From Paenibacillus sp. URB8-2 (GTDB taxonomy: Bacteria; Bacillota; Bacilli; Paenibacillales; Paenibacillaceae), in the NCBI RefSeq assembly GCF_013393385.1, contig NZ_AP023239.1:1922001-1986000 (forward strand): DNA of 64,000 nucleotides. The letters are read 5' to 3'. Positions 8,367 through 18,600 of this stretch are shown piece by piece. The position numbers were made by a program, and so were the translations under genes. How positions within the stretch are numbered: the stretch's first letter is position 1; every line of letters starts with the position of its first letter. The notes beneath the pieces are model-generated. The model did not search any database and was not told the DNA's origin. It saw only the letters and a program-made list of their open reading frames with translations.

Positions 8367-11300
8367 ATGAGCAAAATGTATGTTGATTCATCAAAGGAAA
8401 GCGGAATAACCAAGCAAAGGATTTTTCATACGGTTTCCAGTGTAACGGGCCACAGGGTTGAAGATATCGAAGCGGAAATGTTTCTGGAAGACGATCTGGG
8501 ACTGGATTCCATTAAGATGATTTCACTGATGAATGAAATGATTAAGCTGATCCCGGAGGACCAACTGGATGATTTTCATACCGCCTATCCGGTGGGTTCA
8601 TTGCTGGCAATATCCACTGTCCGCGAATTGTTAGGAATTTTTGAGGAGTGGGAAGCCACCCAAAGAAATGCTTTGGAATCTCCTGAAATTGCGGTTACTG
8701 CCGATGCATCTGCCACAGCCGGAGAAGTTGACGAACAGTTGAAAGTGGATGTCTGCCAATTGATATCCGAAATCACCGGCCATAACCCCCGGGATTTGTA
8801 TGTGGACATGGATCTGGAAAGTGATTTGGGTCTGGATTCCATCAAAATGATTTCGCTCATGAACAGTTTGCTCAAACTCATTCCTGCGGACCAGGCAGAC
8901 GACTTTACCTGCAAATATTCCTTTGCTTCACTGCTCACCTTGCAGACGATAGGGGATATTGTAGAGTTGTTTGCCGATTGGCGGATGAGTGTTGGCACTG
9001 CCCCCCAACCGCTCATAAACACAGATACTCCTGTTTTGACGCAAATTTCTGAAAATCACCCCGAATTTCTTGAAATCTTACATACCCAGTATTTATTTTT
9101 GGTCACGTATTTGTCCGTAGCCAACCTCTCGATCAGTACGGGAGTGAAGGTCAGGGGCGAACTGAACTTGGAAAGTCTGAGGGAGTCCTGGAGAGAGCTT
9201 ATTTACCGCCATCCCATCCTCCGCAGCGTGTTTACCATTGATCAGGGAACAAGCAGTCTGAAGGGTTACCGCCTGAAACTGCTCAAGGATATCACCCCGC
9301 CGGAAATTTCCGTTGAGGATATCCGGCATCTGGACCAAAAGGCTCAGCAGCAAGCCATCTCCCGGAAATTTGAAGACTCGCTGAATCGTAAATTTAATAT
9401 TACACAGTGGCCGCTGCACTCCTTCTCCGTAATACGTACCGCCGCTGATGAGTACGAGCTTATACTGGACATCAATCATCTCATTTCGGACGGTCTGGGC
9501 AACCAGCAGATCGTGAAGGAATTGCTGGAGATTTATGGCGCGAGATCACAAAAGAGAACTGCCCGGTTAGGACCTGCCCTGCTTGCCAAAGAGTATAACG
9601 ATATCGTGATAAAGCTTAATCAGTGGGAAGCACCGGAGGAAGTTCAAGCCCTGGACGATTATGTACGGCAGCAGGGCAGGGGAACCTATTTTTTCAACCC
9701 CTATAAATCCGCCGGCAAACTTACACCTGAACGTACTAAAGAGGCCGTAATCCATACCCGGAAATATTGGATCGATGAGCAGACAACGTCTCTCCTGATC
9801 AAGCGCACCAAAGCATGGCGCACCTCCTTGTTCGTTCTTCTGGTCAGTGCGTATTTAAAGACGATCAAGCAGCAGGGGGAAGAGCAGAACCGAATCATAC
9901 TCAATCTGCCGACAAGCGGAAAGCTGTACCCCAATCAAGATGCAACGGACGTACTCGGAGCGTTTGCGCAGAATCTGGCCCTCACCTTTGCTTGCGAGGA
10001 TGCAGACGAAGGTTGGGGATCGCTGATCGGCAGAACGAAAGAAGTCATCAACAGTAAGTTATCCTCAGGAATGGACCGGGCGCAGACCTCCAGAGCCGCA
10101 CACTACGCCAAAGACTCGATCCGCCTGCAAAATGGCAGCATGCCCGATGCGGCAGCTTCCATGATCCGCTCAACTTTGAAATCTAACCTTTACCTCTCCT
10201 TCGTAGGAAATACATCCATTGATAAGAAATACGGGCATTATGAAGTTCATGATTATGAAGCTTATACGGGAACCAATCCCGGAACGATTGACAATCTGGT
10301 TGAAATCTTCCAAGGCAGACTCATGATTACATCGAACTATGACAGCACCTTTTTTGACGACGGGTACATCGACAAGCATATGAGCAGATTTATCGAAAAT
10401 ATTAACCGGCTCGCTGCTTTTGAAGTGAAGACCGCCGAACCTCTCTCCGTGGCGCAGGAAGCGAACGCTGCCCGGGAAGCTGGAGAAACGGAAGAGAAAT
10501 TGCGGGCAATCGTTGAAGAAATCAGCACAAGGAAACTTGGGGCCGAGGATATGTCCCGGGATTTGGAAGCCGAACTGGGTCTGGATTCCCTGCAGCGTAT
10601 CCGGCTTATCGCGAGGCTGGGCGGCGCATTTAGGAATATCGATAAGGCGGCTTTGTTCGAATGCAGGACGCTGAATGAGATGATTTCCAAAATAACAGGC
10701 AGAGGCACTCGGCCGTCTGCGGACGGCAAAACGGCGGAAACGGGCATTCCTTATAAGAAAATCTCCGAACAATGCAAACTCACGCCGGATGCCGTCGCTG
10801 TCCTGGACGGAGCAAGAAGCGTCACTTATCGTGAGCTGGATGAATTATCCAACCGATTGGCGCACTATCTTCGCTCACAGGGGGTGAAATCCCAGACGCT
10901 GGTCGGGATCATGACGCTTCCCGGTCATCTTATGCTGATCGGAATTTTAGGAATCCTCAAGGCGGGGGCCGCCTATATTCCTCTTGATCCGGTGTATCCG
11001 CCTGAACGGATTAAGTATATTACCCGGCATGCTCAGCTTCAATTCCTGTTGACGGAACAGCTGCTGAAAGAGCAGGCGAACCTCATCGTTCAGGAGAGCC
11101 CGTCTATCAAGACATTAATTGTTCTGGATGAAGATGTTGAAAAGAACAAACCGCAAGTCCATCTAGATTCGGCGCAATGGCGGAATTACTCCGATCGCGA
11201 TCTTGAAGTCGACAGTTCGCCCCATGATGTTATGGTGGTTCTATATACGTCGGGATCAACCGGAAATCCGAAAGGAGTCATACTCAATCACCGAGGCTAT

Positions 11301-14300
11301 ATGAACCGGCTGGAATGGCATCAAGAGACTTTCCTGCTGCAGCCCGGTGAACGGGTGGCGCAAAAGACTTCCTGCTGCTTCGATATCTCGGTTTGGGAGC
11401 TGCTGTGGCCGTTGATGTATGGAGGGACCGTATGCCCGGCCAAGCAGGAGGTAGTCAAGAATCCATGGAGCCTGGCCCGGTGGATGGTCGACACCCGCAT
11501 CAATGTCATGCACTTTGTACCTTCATTGTTCGGTGAATTTGTAAATTCGCTTGAGGACGAGGGATATGCGTTTCCTGAGCTGCGCTGGCTCATTTTCAGC
11601 GGAGAAGGTCTTCCGCTCTCTCCTGTTCAAAAGTGGATGGACCGGTACGGGAAGTCGACCGGGATCGCCAATCTCTATGGCCCCACCGAGGCTTCCATCG
11701 ATGTCACTTGCCACATCGTTTCGGACAGACCGGGGGCGAACGGTGAGTTTAGCATTCCTATTGGAAAGCCTATCAACGGCGTGTTTATTAAAAATCTGGA
11801 TGAGCAAATGCGTGAAGTGCCCGAGGGTGAGATTGGCGAGCTATGGATTGGCGGCATCCAACTGGCGAAAGGTTATTTGCATGATCCGGAGAAGACCCGT
11901 GCAGCTTTCCATCCTAATCCGTTCCCGGAAATTCCGGGGAAATTCATTTACCGTACAGGGGATTTAACAGTGAAACGGGCGGACGGCAGCTACGAATATC
12001 ATGGGCGCATCGATAATCAGGTGAAGCTTCGCGGCTTCCGGGTAGAATTGGGTGAGATTGAGGCGGTCTTGGATGCCCATGGCAATATCGACGAGGCAGC
12101 CGTCATTGTAATCGAACCCGCTCCCGGACAGCAAACGCTGCTGGCCTGCCTATCCGGCCGGATGACCGATGAAAAAGAAATCAAGGATTTCATTGGCCGG
12201 AAGCTTCCCTACTACATGATTCCACATCGTTTGGAGTGGCTGCCGCGGCTGCCGAAGAATCCGAACGGCAAGCTGGACCGTAAAGCGCTGCGAGACCGGT
12301 TCGGCGGATCAGGATATCCGGCAGAATCATTGGAGCAACCGCATATCACAGAGGTCAAAGAGGTCAAAGTGGAGGACACACTTCCACTCGCGCCGGCTCA
12401 AAGCTGGCTGATGAATTATTTTGAATCCCCGTATTGCTGGGCGGGCTATACCCGATTTGTATACAATCAGCCGCTGGATTTGCAGCGGTTCAAGAAAGCC
12501 GCCGCTTTATTGAACGGGCGTCATGATGTGCTGAGAAGCGTCTTGGTGCAGAAAGACTCCGGATGGGAGCAGCGTTTCCTTTCTGAAGAAATGGACAGCA
12601 ATGTGGATTTCTACGACGGAACCCATCTGGAGGAAGCTCAAAGAAACGAAGCGATTCAAGCAACCCTGACAGAAGCGATAAAGGGATTACAGGTTGATCA
12701 GTGGCCTTTATGGAGAATTGTCGTGGTTCAGATTTCGGAGTCGTCGTACGATATTGCGGCGGTTGGCCATCATTTGATTTCGGATGTGATTACCAATCAG
12801 CTGTTGGTCCGGGAAATTTGGCAGATTTATACCGGGCTCGGGTCGGAAGAGCAAAAAGTACAGCTTTCGAAGCCCAAATTGTATGCCGATTTCATACGGG
12901 CTGTGCAGGAAGAAAGAAGAATCCATGCCAAAACCTATGTGGATTACTGGTCTTCACAGTTTCCGCCGGAGTCCGTATGCAAGCTTCCCACCGATTTTAT
13001 CAAAGGGCCAAACGATGAGCAGTCCGCAAGGATCATACGCTTTGAATTTGACAAAGAAAACACTTCATCGATATTAGGTAAGGCCAAAAAGCACTTTGGC
13101 AGCAATGTATATCCGATTTTGCTGGCTCCACTTTACCGGATGATGAGCAACCTCTTTCAGCGCTCCAAAATCATTGTCAGTCACCGGGTGCATGGGAGAG
13201 AGCTGGGCGGCGAGCAGAGCTTTATGCAGACGCCGGGCAATTTTGCCGTCAATTTTCCAATGGGCATTCTTGTGGAGGAGAACAGCGGTTGGCAGGATCT
13301 TGTCCGCAGCATTCGTCAGAGTTTAGAGGATGTTCCACTTGGCGGGGTGAGCTATGATCTCGTCTCCGAGAATTTGCCGATCTACATGTACCCGGATGTC
13401 AAATTGACTCCGATCAGGGCCAATTATCTAGGGAACCGGGATATGCCGAAGCTGCCGGGCTTTGAATTCTCGAAGGAAGGGCTGGATCGCAGGTTTGCGC
13501 TGCCGCTGCAAAAAAGAATATCGGTCATTGAATTCTTTTTCTCCATCGAGGAGGGCAAGCTGGTGGTCGAGATCGAGTATTCGTCCAATCTTCATGCTGC
13601 CGAAACGATCAATCGTCTGGCGGAGCATTACACCGAAAATATGCAAAAGCTGCTCTCGTCGATTGAATTGCCGGCACCGCATTTTAGCCTGAGAGAAGGA
13701 CAGCTTTCCAATAAAGTGGCTATTGTTACCGGCGGCAGTAAAGGAATCGGACGGAGCATCGCTGAGTCGTTGGCCCGGGAGGGAGCCGATATTGTTCTAA
13801 TATCCAGATCGGCCCGGCAGCTTCAAGAGACGGCCGAAGAGATACGCAAATTAGGCGCGGAGGTCCTGGCGATATCGGCGGATGTCAGTGATGTTTCAAG
13901 TGTTTATAAGGCCGTAGATCAAACAATGGAACGCTTCGGACATATTGATATTCTTGTCAACAGCGCAGGAATCACAGGAATGGCCGCGACGGCGGATATG
14001 AGCCCCGAGGTGTGGAACACGATTATTCAAGTGAATTTGTTGGGGACGTATCACTTTTGCTATGCGGTAATACCGCATCTGATGAAACAGAAGCAAGGCA
14101 AGATCATCAATATCGGCTCCGACTCCTCCTTTATCGGCTACCCGATGATGAGCGCCTATGCGGCATCCAAGCATGGAGTTCTGGGACTGACCCGGTCTTT
14201 GTCAGAAGAACTGAAAAATAGCAATATTCAGGTAAACGCACTATGCCCGGCGCTCGTGGATACCGATATGGCGCCCGCAGCGTTTAGGGGAAGAGCCATC

Positions 14301-14459
14301 CCTCCATCGGGAGTTGCGGAATCGGCGGTATTCCTGGCTTCGTCCCGTTCGGATTATATTACCGGCGAAGCTCTGCAAATCTATGGCAAGCAGGATATGA
14401 ACTGGTTCGGAGCACAGCAGATGCAAATGCTGCAGGCTGTCATGCGCAAGCGACCATAA
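8367..14459 (+). CDS. Hybrid NRPS protein: ACP-ACP-C-PCP-A-C-SDR
   Basis: The 2030 residues hold, in order: two near-identical carrier domains (phosphopantetheine serines S48 and S158, both in GLDSIKMISLM); a condensation domain (about 225-690, NHLISDG at 370-376, second His kept); a third carrier (S741); an adenylation domain (about 785-1310, TSGSTGNPKG near 961, NGKLDRK near its end); a second condensation domain (HHLISD at 1468-1473); and a classical short-chain reductase (about 1780-2030, TGGSKGIG, Y1931 and K1935). The carrier precedes the adenylation domain, the reverse of normal. The specificity pocket reads roughly D-I-W-S-I-S-L-I-D by eye, closest to serine codes. No thioesterase is present. 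GGGGGGAT precedes the ATG. It is the first gene of the operon with the MFS and PKS genes. Confidence 0.9.
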   Translation: MSKMYVDSSKESGITKQRIFHTVSSVTGHRVEDIEAEMFLEDDLGLDSIKMISLMNEMIKLIPEDQLDDFHTAYPVGSLLAISTVRELLGIFEEWEATQRNALESPEIAVTADASATAGEVDEQLKVDVCQLISEITGHNPRDLYVDMDLESDLGLDSIKMISLMNSLLKLIPADQADDFTCKYSFASLLTLQTIGDIVELFADWRMSVGTAPQPLINTDTPVLTQISENHPEFLEILHTQYLFLVTYLSVANLSISTGVKVRGELNLESLRESWRELIYRHPILRSVFTIDQGTSSLKGYRLKLLKDITPPEISVEDIRHLDQKAQQQAISRKFEDSLNRKFNITQWPLHSFSVIRTAADEYELILDINHLISDGLGNQQIVKELLEIYGARSQKRTARLGPALLAKEYNDIVIKLNQWEAPEEVQALDDYVRQQGRGTYFFNPYKSAGKLTPERTKEAVIHTRKYWIDEQTTSLLIKRTKAWRTSLFVLLVSAYLKTIKQQGEEQNRIILNLPTSGKLYPNQDATDVLGAFAQNLALTFACEDADEGWGSLIGRTKEVINSKLSSGMDRAQTSRAAHYAKDSIRLQNGSMPDAAASMIRSTLKSNLYLSFVGNTSIDKKYGHYEVHDYEAYTGTNPGTIDNLVEIFQGRLMITSNYDSTFFDDGYIDKHMSRFIENINRLAAFEVKTAEPLSVAQEANAAREAGETEEKLRAIVEEISTRKLGAEDMSRDLEAELGLDSLQRIRLIARLGGAFRNIDKAALFECRTLNEMISKITGRGTRPSADGKTAETGIPYKKISEQCKLTPDAVAVLDGARSVTYRELDELSNRLAHYLRSQGVKSQTLVGIMTLPGHLMLIGILGILKAGAAYIPLDPVYPPERIKYITRHAQLQFLLTEQLLKEQANLIVQESPSIKTLIVLDEDVEKNKPQVHLDSAQWRNYSDRDLEVDSSPHDVMVVLYTSGSTGNPKGVILNHRGYMNRLEWHQETFLLQPGERVAQKTSCCFDISVWELLWPLMYGGTVCPAKQEVVKNPWSLARWMVDTRINVMHFVPSLFGEFVNSLEDEGYAFPELRWLIFSGEGLPLSPVQKWMDRYGKSTGIANLYGPTEASIDVTCHIVSDRPGANGEFSIPIGKPINGVFIKNLDEQMREVPEGEIGELWIGGIQLAKGYLHDPEKTRAAFHPNPFPEIPGKFIYRTGDLTVKRADGSYEYHGRIDNQVKLRGFRVELGEIEAVLDAHGNIDEAAVIVIEPAPGQQTLLACLSGRMTDEKEIKDFIGRKLPYYMIPHRLEWLPRLPKNPNGKLDRKALRDRFGGSGYPAESLEQPHITEVKEVKVEDTLPLAPAQSWLMNYFESPYCWAGYTRFVYNQPLDLQRFKKAAALLNGRHDVLRSVLVQKDSGWEQRFLSEEMDSNVDFYDGTHLEEAQRNEAIQATLTEAIKGLQVDQWPLWRIVVVQISESSYDIAAVGHHLISDVITNQLLVREIWQIYTGLGSEEQKVQLSKPKLYADFIRAVQEERRIHAKTYVDYWSSQFPPESVCKLPTDFIKGPNDEQSARIIRFEFDKENTSSILGKAKKHFGSNVYPILLAPLYRMMSNLFQRSKIIVSHRVHGRELGGEQSFMQTPGNFAVNFPMGILVEENSGWQDLVRSIRQSLEDVPLGGVSYDLVSENLPIYMYPDVKLTPIRANYLGNRDMPKLPGFEFSKEGLDRRFALPLQKRISVIEFFFSIEEGKLVVEIEYSSNLHAAETINRLAEHYTENMQKLLSSIELPAPHFSLREGQLSNKVAIVTGGSKGIGRSIAESLAREGADIVLISRSARQLQETAEEIRKLGAEVLAISADVSDVSSVYKAVDQTMERFGHIDILVNSAGITGMAATADMSPEVWNTIIQVNLLGTYHFCYAVIPHLMKQKQGKIINIGSDSSFIGYPMMSAYAASKHGVLGLTRSLSEELKNSNIQVNALCPALVDTDMAPAAFRGRAIPPSGVAESAVFLASSRSDYITGEALQIYGKQDMNWFGAQQMQMLQAVMRKRP

Positions 14460-14482
14460 TCGTAAAAGGGGCCTAAGCGAAA

Positions 14483-15661
14483 ATGGAGCAACGATCGGGC
14501 AAACTTCATGAACTCTTTGGCGGGGGCAAAGGGATCATTTTCAGCATTGCCCTGCTGGTGGGGACTTCCATGGGTGTCATCAACCCGCTTTCTACCACCC
14601 ATATGACAACCAACCATGGTGATGAAATTTGGATCGGCATTATTTCTTCCTCTTATTTTTTCTTTATGGCGCTTGGTTCCGTTTTTGTGGACCGAACGAT
14701 GAGAGGAAGCAATGTGAAAAGGGTCATAACGACAGGTCTGCTGCTAACCGCAGTTTGCGCATCGATTTTCCCTTTTTTCACCATCAACGGAATTTGGCTG
14801 GGCCTTATGTCTGTGATGGGGATTGGCATTAGCTGCAATATGGTGGGGATGCAGACGGCGCTGCACAATCTTTCTAGTGTGAAGAGTCTGGGGATGATCA
14901 ACGGCATTTACAGCTTGTGCTTTGCCTTGGGGCTGATTGTCAGCGCGGCTCTGGCGCCGCAGGTGTACGGCTATGCAGCATGGCTGCCGTTTGCTTTCAG
15001 CGGTCTGTGCCTGATGCTCGCAGCAGGAATAATTCATTTTAAGCTGACGGATGTATTGGTCATTCCCGGGCGCGCGAGGGACAAGGTCATTTCCAAAATT
15101 ACGCCGGCGCTCTTCGGCGCCTTCGTGTACGGGTTCAGCGAAACGATTGTCGTTTCTTTATATCCCCTCTATTTAATAAGGGAGCATGTCGCGGTCTCCC
15201 GGACAGGATATGCCTTAAGTATTTTTGTGATCGGCAGCATTATCGGCCTGCTTCCATTAACCTATCTGGCCGACCGGATGGGGCGGAGGAAGTGCCTGGC
15301 TTTATGTGTTCTTTTTTCCACTTTGGCTGTGATCGGCATCGTGTCCGTTTCGGATTTAACTCTTAAAATGCTGTTTTCCTTCGCCGCCGGGTTTATGATC
15401 GGACCGCTGTATCCTCTCTCTATGGCTCTTGCGGTTCAAGATTTATCGGAAAGCGAGCGTTCCTCGGGAAATGCGTGGTTCACTACCTTTTACGGCTTTG
15501 GTTCGGCGGCGGGGCCGTTCTTCTCCTCTGTCGTTATGGACGTGTGGGGGCACCGGCATATTTTTACGGCAAGTCTGCTGCTGTTTGGCTTGTTTCTGAC
15601 CCATATGTTTGTGACAAGAAAAGGTTCAAAAGTACGATTAGCCAAGGAGGAAATGTTGTGA
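14483..15661 (+). CDS. MFS transporter, probable product exporter
   Basis: This is a 392-residue membrane protein with about 12 hydrophobic segments and MFS loop motifs (DRTMRG after helix 2; ADRMGRRK in the second half). It lies 23 bases after the NRPS gene, and its stop codon overlaps the GTG start of the PKS gene by four bases, so it is co-translated with the assembly line. The position suggests export of, or self-resistance to, the product. The substrate is inferred from context only. Confidence 0.85.
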   Translation: MEQRSGKLHELFGGGKGIIFSIALLVGTSMGVINPLSTTHMTTNHGDEIWIGIISSSYFFFMALGSVFVDRTMRGSNVKRVITTGLLLTAVCASIFPFFTINGIWLGLMSVMGIGISCNMVGMQTALHNLSSVKSLGMINGIYSLCFALGLIVSAALAPQVYGYAAWLPFAFSGLCLMLAAGIIHFKLTDVLVIPGRARDKVISKITPALFGAFVYGFSETIVVSLYPLYLIREHVAVSRTGYALSIFVIGSIIGLLPLTYLADRMGRRKCLALCVLFSTLAVIGIVSVSDLTLKMLFSFAAGFMIGPLYPLSMALAVQDLSESERSSGNAWFTTFYGFGSAAGPFFSSVVMDVWGHRHIFTASLLLFGLFLTHMFVTRKGSKVRLAKEEML

Positions 15662-18600
15662 GCAGATTCAAAAGGAAGAGTAAAGAGAACCTTTCCATTC
15701 TCAAAGGGAAAAGCATAACCGGCAAATTTGCCGAGCTCGGGAATCTGGCGAATGCCCTCGTTCAAGTGACGGGCAACCCGGACAGAGGCATCACTTTTAT
15801 CCAAAATGATAACTCGGAGTTCTTCCTTTCGTATCAGGCTCTGCTGGACGGAGCTACCCGCCGTCTCGGAGGCCTGCAGGAACAAGGGTTTAAGCCGGGC
15901 CAGTATGCGCTGATTTTGCTGGAAGACAGCAAGGAGTTCATTCTTACTTTCTGGGCATGCATCCTTGGTGGCGTTATCCCTGTTCCGGCATCCTACCCGG
16001 CTTCCTCCAAAGTAATCAATACCTCGCTCAGCAAGCTGCTGGCAATATGGGAGGTTCTGGAGCGTCCCCGGATTCTGTCCGACCGCAGTCTGCTCGAGGC
16101 CCGTGCAGAAATGGAAACCACACTCGGCATCGGCGGACTTGAGATTCTTGAAGCTCACAGCCTGGATCAGGCGCAGCAGGACGGAGTTCTTATGCTGGCT
16201 GATGCCCATTCGCCCGCGCTGATCCAGTTTAGCTCCGGCAGCACGAATATACCCAAGGGAACGATCCTGACCCATGACAACCTGTTAACAAATTTAGAAG
16301 CCATTATATCCAGCATGGGGATGACGGATGAAGACCGTTCCCTCGGCTGGATGCCGTACCACCACGATATGGGGCTGATCGGCTTCCACCTCTCCACTTT
16401 GGTTTGCGGAATTAAACAGTTCAATATGACGCCCATGAAATTCGTCAAGCGGCCGACTCTGTGGCTCGATATGATCGATAAGCACCGGATCACCTTCTCC
16501 GGCTGCCCCAATTTCGGACTCCGTCTCGTTTATAGCAGGGTGAAGGAAGAGCAGCTGGGCTCATGGGACCTAAGCTCGCTAAGATTGCTCTTTAACGGCG
16601 CCGAGCCCATTTCGGTCAAGACGATGCGGAAATTCATGGACAAGTTTGCGAAAAGCGGATTCAACAAAAATGCGATGTTTCCGGTCTACGGGATGGCTGA
16701 GGCCTGCCTGGCCGTAAGCTTTCCCATCCTGGGCGAAGAGCCTCAGGTACACTCGCTGAACCGCGAATTGCTGGCGGGGGAATCCCGCGCCGAGGCTATT
16801 GACGAGAACGACAAGCGGGCCACTTTAATGGCCGATGAAGGCTATCCTGTTAACGGCATGGAAATTCGGATTGTGGAGGAGGAGACCAGCGCAGTCGTTC
16901 CAGAGGGAACGGTGGGTGAAATTCAGATTCGCGGGCGGAATGTCACTTCCGGCTACATCAACAACCCTGAGGTTACGGCCAAGTCTTTTCAGGACGGCTG
17001 GTTAAAGACCGGCGATACCGGCTTTATTTTGAACGGGCGTTTAACGGTCAGCGGACGAATCAAGGACATTATCTTCGTCAATGGACAGAACTTTTTCGCC
17101 CATGATATTGAAGCGGTTATCGAAGAACTGGACGAAGTCGAACCCGGGAAAATTGCCGTTTGCGGTTGGCATGATGAGGAAGAGGGAAAAGAAAAGGTGG
17201 GGCTGTTCTCTACCCTGCGGCTGCAGGAGAAGGATGTGGAGCCGGTCTATTCACGAATCCTCCGCCACATCAACGAGACGATAGGGATTCCTGTCGACTA
17301 TGTCTCATTCATCCGCTCCATTCCCAAGACGACCAGCGGCAAAGTGCAGCGATTCCAGCTCGTCGGATCATTCAAGAAGGGTGAATTTAAGGACAAGACG
17401 TATCCGGGCTCTTATTTTGCCGCTGAAGCTAAGCCGTTGGAACCGGAGAGAACGCCGGGCGGTGAAGCCGCTTCCGCTTCCGGGGCATTTGCGGAGAAAA
17501 TCCGGAACATATGGGCATCTGTTCTTCATAAACCGGTGGAAACTATTCCGTACGATGAGCCCTTCCTGTCACTGGGAGGGACTTCGCTGAAGGCGATGCA
17601 AATTCTTGGGGCGCTTGAGGATGAGCTGTCCATGGAGCTGACACATGATCTGTTAATCAAATGCCGCACCGTGCGTGAAATGGACGAGTACCTTGCCGCC
17701 TGGGTTAACTCCAACGGCAGACCGTCCGAAGAACGAAAGGAACCGTCCGTTTCAAATGGAGTGAAGTCCGGCGGCGGGGATATTGCCGTGATCGCGATGG
17801 CCTGCCGCTTCCCGGGAGCTTCCAGCCCGGAGGAGTTCTGGAACAACCTGGCGCAGGGAGTGCAGTCTATCGGCGAAGTGCCCGGCAGCCATTGGAATAT
17901 TGACGATTATTACAGTCCCACTCCGGAATTCGGCAAGACCTACTGCCGTACCGGGGGCTTTCTTGACAATCCCTACGGCTTCGACGCCGGCTTGTTTGGC
18001 ATCTCCGAAGAAGAAGCGGCGGTGATGGACCCGCAGCAGCGGATGGTCCTGGAACTGACATACGAGCTGATCGAACGGGCGGGGTATTCCCGGCAGCAAA
18101 TGAGCGGGAAGAAGGTTGGACTCTTTGTCGGTGCGGGAGGAAATTCCTATTTCGAATACCATCTGAATACGTTGAACCGGATGAAGCTGCAGAGCTTCGA
18201 CAGCTTCGCCGTGCTTAGCAGCGAACAGCAGGAGCGGATCCTGGAAGAGTGGCGGTGGAAGCTGGGTTACACTGGCGATCATTCCAATCTGCTGGTCGAT
18301 AATATCGTCAATATGATTCCGGCGCGGACCTCCCAGGAATTCAATTTCAAAGGTCCGAGCATGGCGGTGGATACGGCCTGCTCATCATCGCTGGTCACGC
18401 TGCATCTTGCCGCCGATTCCATTCGCCGAGGGGAATGCGAGTCCGCGATCGCCGGAGGAGTTTCTCTCCTGCTGACGCCTACTTCGTATCAATATTTCAG
18501 CAATGCAGGCGCTTTGTCTCCAAGCGGGCGCAGCAGCGTCTTTGATGCCGATGCGGACGGATTCGTGCCGGGAGAAGGCGGCGGGCTCGTGATGCTGAAG

